Both the position numbers and the translations under genes were made by a program. The notes under the pieces were generated by a model. That model was not told the origin of the DNA and searched no databases. It worked only from the letters and a program-made list of their open reading frames with translations. From CAYGZL01 sp964354345 (lineage in GTDB: Bacteria > Chloroflexota > Anaerolineae > Anaerolineales > UBA4823), in NCBI GenBank assembly GCA_964354345.1, contig CAYGZL010000002.1, positions 1-23,941 on the forward strand: a stretch of DNA of 23,941 bases. The letters run 5' to 3'. Positions within the stretch are counted from its first letter, which is position 1. The number at the start of each line of letters is the position of its first letter. Positions 1 to 7,733 of the stretch are shown piece after piece.

Positions 1-9
1 ATATACCTT

Positions 10-136
10 CTTCTTGTCCGAGTTGGATTTGGACGCGGTGGCAGAATTATATCGGGCATTCACAACAGACATCTCTTCTGCATGTCCGAGGTAGATTTGG
101 ACGCGGAGAACACGGAGGACGCGGAGGCAGAATATA
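10..136 (+). repeat. Two tandem copies of a GC-rich repeat, plus-strand orientation
   Basis: Two related units, about 10-56 and 72-136, share a block TCTTCT..GTCCGAG, then GATTTGGACGCGG, then GCAGAATTATA or GCAGAATATA. The second copy is longer because GGAG/ACGCGGAGG-like blocks are inserted in the middle. The core GGACGCGGAG is the reverse complement of the core that fills 180-790, so the two blocks face each other. No convincing reading frame accompanies them. I infer a dispersed intergenic repeat rather than coding sequence. Confidence 0.7.
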
Positions 137-179
137 GGAGAAAGATTCCCTCACATCTCCGTTCTTAGCATCTGATAAT

Positions 180-790
180 ATATTTGGTACTGTCAATAGT
201 CTTTCCGCGCCCTCCGCATACAACCAATAATTAGTCTCAGATTAAATACTTCCACGCCCTCAGCGTCTTACCATTTATTGACCTCCACGCAATTGAATTG
301 CCGCTTCCTCCGCAGATAACCAATAATTGACCTTAGCGCAAATGAATCTCCGCGCCCTCCGCGCCCTCCGCGTCCAATCTAATCTGACTTCCGCGCAATC
401 GAATCCACGAGTCAAAACAATAAAACCTCAGAAAGTATGAATCTCCATGTTTTCCGCGTCCAATTAATAATTGACCTCTGATCAAAAGGATCTCAAAGTC
501 CTCAGCGTCCAAACAAAATAAGACTTCATCGAAAATGAATCTCCGTATTATCCGAGCACAAACAATAATTGACTTCCGATCAAATGGATCTCCGCGTTCT
601 CCGATTCCTCCGCATCCAACAAAAATAATTGACCTTAGCGCAAATGAATCTCCGCGCCCTCCGCGTCCAAACATAATAAGACCTCATCGAAAATGAATCT
701 CCGTGTTATCCGAGCACAAACAATAATTGACTTCCGATCGAATGGATCTCCGCGTTCTCCGCGTCCAATAAAAAAATGGATCTCCGCGTC
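180..790 (-). repeat. Degenerate repeat field (core CTCCGCGTCC), minus-strand orientation
   Basis: About ten imperfect units of AT-rich spacer (AATAATTGACCT..AATGAAT) followed by CTCCGCG.CCTCCGCGTCCAA. Higher-order copies are visible: 322-363 is identical to 624-665 (offset 302), and 505-603 matches 663-761 almost perfectly (offset 158). The pattern suggests duplication of multi-unit blocks. Apparent open frames here are low-complexity Arg/Gly/Glu-rich reads of the repeat and are not genes. The field stops just past the end of the minus-strand gene at 811. Confidence 0.75.
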
Positions 791-810
791 CGATATCATA
801 AGGACCGTAC

Positions 811-1347
811 TTATTTTACGTTATTCGTTTTTATTAGCACACACACGGCAACGGTCACGAAGGTAGCAGCCAGGATAACGAACAGAGCGGCAGCAGTGAT
901 CAGTGTCAGGTCATCGATGCGCTCTTCGACAACGCGCAGTGACCGTCCAGCAAGAACAAAGCCCGAGGTTGTCCCTTCAGCGCGTACTATAATCGCGGCG
1001 ATACGCACACCGGATTCAGGTTGCAAGGTGACGCGGTCTTCACCGAGGGTGCGCACATAGTCGAGGACACCCTCAGGCAGAGGCAAGGGTCGCCCATGCA
1101 GCACACCGGAAAAACCGATCTGTTGACCGCGGTCATCGTAAATAACCAGGAACGGGGCAAGACTGCGGGCAATCTCAATTTGAGGGCCTGGCAGGAGAGA
1201 TTTGGGGTTGACTCCTTGCCTCAGAGCCAGCGCGGCGTCCTCGGCCATTTGAATCTGCGGATCGTTGGCGTTCATACGGTAATTCTGCTGGACTGCCAGA
1301 TAAACCAGCCCACTCAGGCCAGTCACCGCACTGCCAGAGGTAACCAC
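811..1347 (-). CDS. Small membrane-anchored extracytoplasmic protein, probable 5' frameshift
   Basis: Function unknown. Reading from a GTG at 1347 gives 178 residues: a hydrophobic N-terminus, an extracytoplasmic-looking domain of about 115 residues (with FLVIYDDRGQ, SGVLHGRPLP, GVRIAAIIVR and GFVLAGRSLR segments) and a C-terminal membrane helix at about 148-172. I recall similar conserved hypothetical proteins in several phyla but know no family name. The better translation start is an ATG at 1374-1376, 6 bases after a GAGGT ribosome-binding site. It opens with MRKLLKLLRQWLPLAV, a typical membrane start, but runs into TGA at 1323-1325 one frame off. Joining the two frames with a single-base change would give one normal TM-domain-TM protein, so 811-1376 is probably a frameshifted gene or holds a sequencing error. 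It is divergent from mutS2. Confidence 0.65.
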   Translation of the reverse strand: MVTSGSAVTGLSGLVYLAVQQNYRMNANDPQIQMAEDAALALRQGVNPKSLLPGPQIEIARSLAPFLVIYDDRGQQIGFSGVLHGRPLPLPEGVLDYVRTLGEDRVTLQPESGVRIAAIIVRAEGTTSGFVLAGRSLRVVEERIDDLTLITAAALFVILAATFVTVAVCVLIKTNNVK

Positions 1348-1481
1348 TGACGCAGAAGTTTCAATAATTTACGCATAGGAAACCTCAGTGAAACAGGATG
1401 ATATTGAGTTCAGCGATCATAGTCCGGCAGGGCTATCAATAACTATCCGTACTTTATGGTAAACTAACCAAACCAACGATC

Positions 1482-1508
1482 AGGGTTTGGCGCGGGTAGC
1501 CAAACCCT
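1482..1508 (+). promoter_or_regulatory. Perfect hairpin just upstream of mutS2
   Basis: AGGGTTTGGC (1482-1491) and GCCAAACCCT (1499-1508) form a perfect 10-bp stem with a 7-base loop, ending 15 bases before the mutS2 ATG. No T-run follows, so it is not a classical terminator. It could be a leader hairpin affecting mutS2 translation, which has no clear Shine-Dalgarno sequence, or a protein-binding palindrome in the divergent promoter region. Confidence 0.55.
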
Positions 1509-1523
1509 TCTGAATGTACCAAG

Positions 1524-4103
1524 ATGGACGAAAAGACACTTCACACGCTAGAATATTTCAAAATCCTGGAACGCCTGGTGAATTACTGCGCATTCTCAGC
1601 CTCCGCTGAAAAAGCACGCGCCCTGCGTCCCACCAACGACATCGTCGAAGCGCGCCAACGCCTGGCTGAGACGACCGAGGCAGTCAACCTGCTGGTCACT
1701 CGCTCGGACCTGACTATCGGTGGGGCGCGCGATGTGCGTGCTGCAGTGGACCTGGCCAACCATGGCGGCGTCCTGCCGCCAGTTGACTTGCTGGATATCA
1801 AGTATACCCTGGTCGCCGCGCGCAACCTGATGCGCACCTTTGAGCGTCTGGCGGAGCAGTATCCACACCTGGCTGATATTGCTGCCCAGCTCATTTCTCC
1901 GCCTGGTCTGATTGATGCCATCACCCGCGCCATCTCCGACCGTAGTGAAATCTTGGACAGCGCCTCAGTTAAATTGTCTACCATCCGCCGCGAGCTGCGC
2001 ATCGCCCATGAGCGCCTGATGACCCGTCTCCAGCGCATGGTCGGCGACCCGGCTCTGACGCCATACTTGCAAGAAGCCTTGATCACTCAGCGGGATGGTC
2101 GCTTTGTGCTGCCATTGCGTGCTGAGTTCAAGGGTCGCATCCGCTCGATTGTTCACGACCAATCCGCCTCTGGCGCAACCTTGTTCGTCGAGCCGTTGGC
2201 TATCGTCGAGCTGAACAATAAGTATCGCGAGCTGCAATTGGCTGAGCGTGATGAGGAACGGCGCATCCTGGCTGAGCTGTCTCTGATGGTCGCTGACCAT
2301 GGCTTCGCCATCCTGAATACCGTTGATGTAATCGCCCGGCTGGACTGCGTGCTGGCGCGCGCCCGTTATGCTGAAGAATCACGCGCCACCGAACCGAAAC
2401 TGCACCCCATTCCGGGGAAGAAGCATATAGCAGGAAGTATTCCGCAACAAGCCATCCGCGATCAGGCGTCTGAGGACAACCATCAGCCATCAGCCATCAG
2501 CGGTCAGCAAACTAAAATCCAACCACCAAAATCCACCCTCCATCATCATCCTGGCACCATCATCCGCCTGTATCAGGCGCGCCACCCTCTGCTCGATCCA
2601 CAGACTGTGGTACCGATTGATGTTGAGCTGGACGAAAAAACCTACGCCATGGTTGTCACCGGTCCGAACACCGGTGGAAAAACGGTGGCGCTTAAAACCA
2701 TCGGCCTGCTGGCCTTAATGGCGCAGTCGGGGCTGCATATCCCGGCTCATTCTGGATCGGAGTTGAGTGTCTTTGACAACATCTATGCAGATATCGGCGA
2801 TGAACAATCCATCGAGCAATCCCTGTCTACCTTTTCGGGGCATGTCACCAACATTATCCACATCCTGAAGGAGTCTGACCGGCATTCTTTAGTCATCCTG
2901 GACGAACTCGGCGCTGGCACTGATCCACAAGAAGGCGCTGCCCTGGCACGCGCAATCCTCAAGCACCTTCTGGAACGCGGCATCACCACCCTGGTGACCA
3001 CCCACCATCCCGAGCTGAAGGCTTTTGCGCACACCACACCTGGAGCAGTCAATGCTTGCGTGGAGTTTGACCTGCAGACCCTACGCCCCACCTTCCGGCT
3101 GACAATTGGCCTGCCGGGGCGTTCAAACGCACTGGCAATTGCCCAACGCCTGGGTATACCGGGGGAGATCATCAGCGAAGCGCGCACTGAGTTAAGCCCG
3201 GAGCAGATCCGCGCTGACGATCTACTCAATGAAATTCATTTGCAGCGTAATCGCGCCAACCGGGCGCGTGACCAGGCTGAGAACGCGCGCAAGGAAGCTG
3301 AAAGTCTGCGGAGTGAGTTAGTCGAACGGTTGGAGAAAATCGAGGATGAGCGCCGTAAAGTGCTGGAGCAGGCGCGCCTGCAGGCCGAGGCCCAGATTCA
3401 GGCATTACAAACTGAGGTAGCAGAGGTGCGTAAATCACTGGCGCGCGCCCGCCAACCGGTGGAGGTGCTGAAACCTGTGGAAGAGCAAGTTGCGGTCATG
3501 GAAGAGAATGTTGAACAACCCGTAGCACGCCAGGCTTTGAAGGCTGGCGCAGCCGCTGAACAAATCGGACAAGAATTGCGCCGTTCGATCCGTCTGGGCG
3601 ACAAAGTGAATCTACGCACATTGGGTGCGCAGGGCTTAATAACCGCCCTGGGAGAAGAAGAAGCCGAGGTGCAGGTAGGCATGCTGCGCGTACGCGCCCG
3701 CCGTGCTGACCTTGAACTTGCGTCTGGAGAGCTATCTCCACAAGCCAGTGGACACTCGACTACATCCCCAGGCTCAAGGGAAATAAGCGGTACAACCGGG
3801 GCTACGACGATGCGATCAAGTTCGACCAGCGCAGGTGATTTCTTACCGAGTTCCCCCGGTATGGAGCTAGATTTACGCGGCCAGCGCGCCGAAGACGCCC
3901 TGGAAGCGTTGGAGCGCTACCTGGACTCAGCTTTCCTGGCTGGATTGCTCTTTGTGCGCATCATCCACGGGAAAGGCACCGGCAAGCTACGTGAAGCTGT
4001 GCGTCAGGCGCTGGCGCACAACCCGCACGTGCGCTCCTTCGAAAGCGGTCATGAAAAAGAAGGCGGTGAAGGGGTCACCGTCGCAAAGATAAAATCCAGC
4101 TAG
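1524..4103 (+). CDS. mutS2: MutS2 family ATPase with C-terminal Smr domain
   Basis: Homologue of MutS2, a cytoplasmic DNA- and ribosome-associated ATPase. In other bacteria it limits homologous recombination or rescues collided ribosomes. It lacks the mismatch-recognition domain of MutS1. Visible features: Walker A GPNTGGKT at 380-387, a DEQSIEQSLSTFSGH stretch, Walker B LVILDELGAGTDP with Asp460/Glu461, a TTHHPELK switch segment, a charged coiled coil at roughly 570-650, and a Smr nuclease domain from about 780 with LDLRG (782-786) and HGKGTG (815-820). At 859 residues it is longer than the usual ~780. The surplus is an insertion at about 293-342, between the core and the ATPase domain, and a Ser/Thr/Gly-rich linker at about 740-775 before Smr. 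The insertion contains a heptanucleotide tandem repeat. ATG at 1524 was chosen because the family N-terminus (KTLHTLEYFKILERL) starts there; no strong ribosome-binding site is visible. It ends overlapping the convergent reductase by 4 bases. Confidence 0.97.
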   Translation: MDEKTLHTLEYFKILERLVNYCAFSASAEKARALRPTNDIVEARQRLAETTEAVNLLVTRSDLTIGGARDVRAAVDLANHGGVLPPVDLLDIKYTLVAARNLMRTFERLAEQYPHLADIAAQLISPPGLIDAITRAISDRSEILDSASVKLSTIRRELRIAHERLMTRLQRMVGDPALTPYLQEALITQRDGRFVLPLRAEFKGRIRSIVHDQSASGATLFVEPLAIVELNNKYRELQLAERDEERRILAELSLMVADHGFAILNTVDVIARLDCVLARARYAEESRATEPKLHPIPGKKHIAGSIPQQAIRDQASEDNHQPSAISGQQTKIQPPKSTLHHHPGTIIRLYQARHPLLDPQTVVPIDVELDEKTYAMVVTGPNTGGKTVALKTIGLLALMAQSGLHIPAHSGSELSVFDNIYADIGDEQSIEQSLSTFSGHVTNIIHILKESDRHSLVILDELGAGTDPQEGAALARAILKHLLERGITTLVTTHHPELKAFAHTTPGAVNACVEFDLQTLRPTFRLTIGLPGRSNALAIAQRLGIPGEIISEARTELSPEQIRADDLLNEIHLQRNRANRARDQAENARKEAESLRSELVERLEKIEDERRKVLEQARLQAEAQIQALQTEVAEVRKSLARARQPVEVLKPVEEQVAVMEENVEQPVARQALKAGAAAEQIGQELRRSIRLGDKVNLRTLGAQGLITALGEEEAEVQVGMLRVRARRADLELASGELSPQASGHSTTSPGSREISGTTGATTMRSSSTSAGDFLPSSPGMELDLRGQRAEDALEALERYLDSAFLAGLLFVRIIHGKGTGKLREAVRQALAHNPHVRSFESGHEKEGGEGVTVAKIKSS
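2481..2508 (+). repeat. Heptanucleotide tandem repeat inside mutS2
   Basis: CATCAGC is present three times in a row, followed by a variant GGTCAGC, giving four 7-base units. The tract lies in the extra segment of MutS2 and is read as HQPSAISGQ. Because 7 is not a multiple of 3, gain or loss of one unit would shift the frame ahead of the ATPase domain. Confidence 0.8.
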
Positions 4104-4957
4104 ACGAACAAGGATTCCATTTCGGCGTTGGCGATCAACGCCTGCATCTGATCAACCGTCGGACGAGTGCCAACACGGCTGGCAGCGTCTAAAACGCGTG
4201 GCAGAACGTAGATGTCTCCGACTGTGTTTAAGAATAATCCTGGACGACCGAGCACCCAATGTACCGCCAGATCGATGTCGGACTGGTTTTCGAGTGGTCG
4301 ATACCATGTGGCACGCGTGCGTGTATTCTCGCCCCACGGGCTCTGGCAGATAGATTTGATGATCTGCACGGCGACATTGCGTTCCTGGCAAATGACCACC
4401 AGGGCTTCGAAGTCAGCCGCGTATCGAGTATGTTGCATCAGGGGGAAGTTGTAGGGTAAAAGTACCGAGTCAAAGTCGTACATCTCCAGGGCGCGGCGGT
4501 GTAGATGGGCAATCTGCAACCCGTGACCGGTGACGCCGATGAAACGCACCAAACCCTGTTGGCGGGCCTCGATGCAGGCTTCCAATGCACCGCCAGGTCC
4601 CATTGCTACTTCCCACTCTGCCGGTTCACCCAGGCTGTGCAACTGGATCAAATCGAGCCGGTCGGTTTGCAAGCGCTCTAACGAGCGGTGGATCGATTCT
4701 TTGGCGGCCAGATAGCGGCGATGCTCGGTTTTTGTCGCCAGGAAAAACTGCTGGCGATAGGTGCGCATCCAGGGACCAATGCGTAACTCGGCCTCGCCAT
4801 AAGAGGCGGCGGTATCAATATGGTTCACCCCGTACTCAAGCAACAGATCGAGGGTACGATCAGCATCGGCTTGAGTAACCTCACCCAGCGCCGCGGCGCC
4901 AAAAAGAGTGCGGGTGCTGAGATGACCGGTGCGGCCAAAATACAATTTCTCGATCAT
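4100..4957 (-). CDS. Aldo/keto reductase family protein
   Basis: NAD(P)H-dependent aldo/keto reductase-fold protein of 285 residues. The classic catalytic tetrad is all present: Asp48 and Tyr53 in HIDTAASYG, Lys76 in TKT, and His107 in QLHSLG. A (β/α)8 barrel is indicated by the typical spacing of GVNHIDTAASYG, DLIQLHS, RFIGVTGHG and the later SVLLPYNF strands. The substrate cannot be named. The segment around residues 200-225 (IIKSICQSPWG) is the place where related oxidoreductases of the YdhF/Tas type also vary. The start is fixed by a strong Shine-Dalgarno AGGAGG (minus strand, 4965-4970), 7 bases before the ATG. The stop codon overlaps the mutS2 stop in convergent orientation, leaving no room for a terminator. 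It appears to be monocistronic with its own -10 box. Confidence 0.92.
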   Translation of the reverse strand: MIEKLYFGRTGHLSTRTLFGAAALGEVTQADADRTLDLLLEYGVNHIDTAASYGEAELRIGPWMRTYRQQFFLATKTEHRRYLAAKESIHRSLERLQTDRLDLIQLHSLGEPAEWEVAMGPGGALEACIEARQQGLVRFIGVTGHGLQIAHLHRRALEMYDFDSVLLPYNFPLMQHTRYAADFEALVVICQERNVAVQIIKSICQSPWGENTRTRATWYRPLENQSDIDLAVHWVLGRPGLFLNTVGDIYVLPRVLDAASRVGTRPTVDQMQALIANAEMESLFV

Positions 4958-4987
4958 CGGGTTTCCTCCTGAAAGATGTTTGACAAT

Positions 4988-4993
4988 ATTATA
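4988..4993 (-). promoter_or_regulatory. Candidate -10 box for the aldo/keto reductase
   Basis: The minus strand reads TATAAT, a perfect consensus, 30 bases upstream of the reductase ATG and ahead of its AGGAGG. No convincing -35 hexamer is seen at 16-18 bp, so this rests on the -10 and its position alone. Confidence 0.45.
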
Positions 4994-5106
4994 TCAGGTG
5001 CTCATCATTTCGAAATCGAGTGTGCTGGAGATGTATGCGTAGATAGCCCTGTTACACAGGTATACATAGTTATGGTACACTTAAAGGTTAATTTATAGGA
5101 GTGCAT

Positions 5107-5123
5107 ATGGGTTCTGAACCCAT
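5107..5123. promoter_or_regulatory. 17-bp perfect palindrome upstream of the cation ATPase
   Basis: ATGGGTTC-T-GAACCCAT is fully symmetric. As DNA it looks like an operator for a dimeric repressor. As RNA it makes a 7-bp stem with a 3-base loop that would cover the leader start codon. It lies about 80 bases before the ATPase start, and its regulator is unknown. Confidence 0.45.
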
Positions 5124-5166
5124 CTCTGGAATAAACAGGCTTGATATTAGACCGAAGATCAAATAA
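5107..5166 (+). CDS. Possible 19-residue leader peptide ahead of the cation ATPase
   Basis: A 19-codon frame starts at ATG 5107 and ends at TAA 5164-5166 (MGSEPISGIN followed by RLDIRPKIK). It has a better ribosome-binding site (AGGAG at 5097-5101, 5-base spacing) than the ATPase gene 38 bases further on, whose AAGGA lies about 12 bases from its ATG. The first 17 bases are themselves a palindrome that would fold over the start codon. It may be a translated leader controlling the ATPase, or a chance frame. The peptide resembles nothing I know. Confidence 0.3.
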   Translation: MGSEPISGINRLDIRPKIK

Positions 5167-5204
5167 AAATATCGACAAAATAAATAAGGATCAAAATAAA
5201 GTAC

Positions 5205-7733
5205 ATGGAAGCTGTCACAGGACAAAATATTCAGGGGGAAAATCCAGTAGTAACTATCAAACACGAAGAACGAACAGGCCTGACTGCAACAGAAATCGCT
5301 GAACGCCGGAAGCAATACGGCGAAAATATCCTGCCGGTTGAAAAAATTGTCTCGTCCTGGACGATCTTACTGAACCAGATAAAAAGCCCATTGGTGTACA
5401 TTATCCTGGCTGCAGCGGGGGTTTCGTTGGCGGTACAGGAATATGGCGACTTTGCTATCATTATGGTTGTCGTCCTGATTGATGCCATCCTGGGTTTCAT
5501 TCAGGAATACCAGGCCCAGCAAACCTACACTGCGCTCAAAAGTCTGCTCAGACCAACGACTACTGTCATTCGGGAGGGCACGCGACAGGAAGTCGAAGTC
5601 CGTGAACTGGTGCCGGATGACCTGGTGATCCTGAACGCAGGGGAGCACATCCCCGGGGATGGCATCTTACTCGAAAGCGCCAAGGTGGCTGTGGATGAGG
5701 CAATCTTGACTGGCGAAAGTGAACCGGTGAACAAGATTGCTGTGAACGAGTCAACTCCTATAACAAGTGGAAACCGGGTCGCGATGGGTACAACGGTTTT
5801 AACCGGGCGCGGTCTGATGCGCATCACCCACACGGGTATGCACACGGAATTGGGCAAGATTGCCAGCAGCCTGCAAGAAAATATTGAAGCAGACACACCA
5901 TTGCAGGTACGCTTGAAAACTTTTAGTAAAACACTCACCCGCATCGTGGTTATTTTCACGCTGGGTATCCTGATCATCGGGCTGCTGATGGGCCGCGAGT
6001 TCCTGGATATGTTACGCACATCGATTATATTAGCCATCGCTGCCGTTCCGGAAGGCTTGTTGATCGCGGTGACGGTTATCCTGGTGCTGGGGATGCGGAA
6101 AATCTTGAAACGCAACGGTCTGGTCAAGAAGCTCCTGGCCATCGAAACCCTGGGTTCAGTCACCGTGATTTGCACGGATAAAACCGGCACCCTGACTGAG
6201 GGATCCATGCGCGTTACGCGGGTGAACTTCACCAACCAGGCTCGCGCATTACAGACAATTGTGCTGTGTAACAACCTGGAAGGACCTGTAGATGTGGCGC
6301 TGTGGGAATACGCCCGTACCCAGATGCATGTTAATCCCCAGGAACTGGTAGACGACTCAGAACGTCTGGCGGAGGAATTGTTCAGCAGCGAGACGAAATA
6401 CATGAGCACCTACACCCGGCTGAACGGCGAACGCTGCGATTTCTTAAAAGGCGCACCGGAGATTGTATTGGGCATGTCCCTGGTGACAGCGGAGGCCAAA
6501 CAAAGCATCCTGGCTCAAGTAGATCAGTGGGCTGGTGATGGATTACGGTTGCTGGGATTAGCCTACCGATCCCACATGAATTTAGAGGATCACACTGGCT
6601 ACATTTGGGTTGGTTTAGTGGCGATGGAAGACCCGATTCGGGAGGGGGTAGTGGACGCGATTCGTGTGGCACAGCACGCCGGCATCCAGGTCAAGATGAT
6701 CACTGGCGACTACCGGCGTACCGCCGAAAGGATCGGAAGGACCATTGGACTGCTCAATGAGGGCGACCTGATCCTGGAAGGTGAGGAGTTAGCTCAACTC
6801 AGCGATGACGAACTCCAGGAACGGGTTAAGCAAATAGCAATCTTCGCGCGCATCCGCCCTCAAGACAAACTGCGCATCGTTAAAGCCCTGCAAATCAACC
6901 AGCAGATCACGGCTATGATTGGTGATGGCGTCAACGACGCGCCTGCTCTCAAGCGCGCCAATATTGGGGTGGTAGTCGCTAGCGCGACAGATGTGGCCAA
7001 AGAAACCGCAGATCTGATCCTGCTGGATAATAACTTCAGCACCATCGTGGCTGCCATCGAGGAAGGGCGAGTAATTTTCGAGAATATCCGCAAGGTGGTC
7101 GCGTATACTCTGTCTAACTCCTTTGCTGAAGTGATGACCATTTTCGTAGCTATGATGCTACATCTGCCGGTGCCGTTGACAGTCGCACAAATCCTGTGGA
7201 TCCATCTCATCTGTGATGGACCTTCGGATATTGTGTTAGGATTTGAGCCCAAAGAAAATGGAATCATGGAGGAAAAACCAAAGTCCGTTCATGAACCGAT
7301 CCTGACCCGCCTGGGTCTACTCCTGATCGTGGTAATCAGCGTAACCAGCGCCATTTGCGCGCTGGTGCTCTTCAACCATTTCAACCAGATGCACAATAAC
7401 CCCATCGAAGGACGAAGTATTGTGTTTGCCAGCTTCGCGGTTAATTCGATGATCTATATCTTCGCATACCGCAGCATGCGCCAACCGTTATGGCGGATGT
7501 CGCCACTAAAACAGAATAAACCCCTGATCTGGGCAGTGTTGGCGGGGTTAGCTCTGGCAGTGATTGCATTCCTCATCCCCGGTCTGAGAAGTGTGCTGGG
7601 CATTGTCCCGCTGACCCTCGATGAATGGGCGTTGGTGGCTGGTGTTGCGTTGACTTTACTGGTGATAGTCGAATTTGCTAAGTGGATCAACAGCCGCATG
7701 GTTAAAAGGACTGGTGCTCCGTCCGCGCAATGA
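5205..7733 (+). CDS. P2-type cation-transporting ATPase (HAD family)
   Basis: Integral membrane P-type ATPase of 842 residues that couples ATP hydrolysis to cation transport. In order it shows an N-terminal cation-ATPase segment (GLTATEIAERRKQYGEN), two membrane helices at about 55-100, the actuator motif TGES (169-172), M4 with PEGL at 282-285, the phosphorylation motif DKTGTLT with Asp325, KGAPE in the nucleotide domain (415-419), MITGD, GDGVNDAP (573-580), and six C-terminal helices. It resembles SERCA/PMR1-type Ca2+ pumps, but some ion-ligand positions differ. The M5 Asn equivalent is Ser639 and the first M6 Asn equivalent is His667, whereas Glu642 and Asp671 are kept. The transported ion is therefore uncertain. 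The nucleotide-binding domain is short. A weak AAGGA precedes the ATG, and the frame is closed upstream by TAA at 5181. It converges on the HypD-like gene with a 32-base overlap of coding 3' ends. Confidence 0.95.
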   Translation: MEAVTGQNIQGENPVVTIKHEERTGLTATEIAERRKQYGENILPVEKIVSSWTILLNQIKSPLVYIILAAAGVSLAVQEYGDFAIIMVVVLIDAILGFIQEYQAQQTYTALKSLLRPTTTVIREGTRQEVEVRELVPDDLVILNAGEHIPGDGILLESAKVAVDEAILTGESEPVNKIAVNESTPITSGNRVAMGTTVLTGRGLMRITHTGMHTELGKIASSLQENIEADTPLQVRLKTFSKTLTRIVVIFTLGILIIGLLMGREFLDMLRTSIILAIAAVPEGLLIAVTVILVLGMRKILKRNGLVKKLLAIETLGSVTVICTDKTGTLTEGSMRVTRVNFTNQARALQTIVLCNNLEGPVDVALWEYARTQMHVNPQELVDDSERLAEELFSSETKYMSTYTRLNGERCDFLKGAPEIVLGMSLVTAEAKQSILAQVDQWAGDGLRLLGLAYRSHMNLEDHTGYIWVGLVAMEDPIREGVVDAIRVAQHAGIQVKMITGDYRRTAERIGRTIGLLNEGDLILEGEELAQLSDDELQERVKQIAIFARIRPQDKLRIVKALQINQQITAMIGDGVNDAPALKRANIGVVVASATDVAKETADLILLDNNFSTIVAAIEEGRVIFENIRKVVAYTLSNSFAEVMTIFVAMMLHLPVPLTVAQILWIHLICDGPSDIVLGFEPKENGIMEEKPKSVHEPILTRLGLLLIVVISVTSAICALVLFNHFNQMHNNPIEGRSIVFASFAVNSMIYIFAYRSMRQPLWRMSPLKQNKPLIWAVLAGLALAVIAFLIPGLRSVLGIVPLTLDEWALVAGVALTLLVIVEFAKWINSRMVKRTGAPSAQ

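Noticed and set aside
333..674. Open frame of 113 codons on the minus strand in the repeat field
   Set aside because: It is a read-through of the GGACGCGGAG repeat. It is low complexity, has no ribosome-binding site, and its boundaries follow repeat units.
180..790. CRISPR array
   Set aside because: Units are degenerate, spacers are themselves repeated, and unit length varies. No cas gene is present.
1021..1350. Plus-strand frame opposite the 811 gene
   Set aside because: It is a shadow of the minus-strand coding sequence, with no family resemblance or ribosome-binding site.
1524..4103. MutS1 mismatch repair protein
   Set aside because: The N-terminal mismatch-binding domain is lacking, and a C-terminal Smr domain is present, which defines MutS2.
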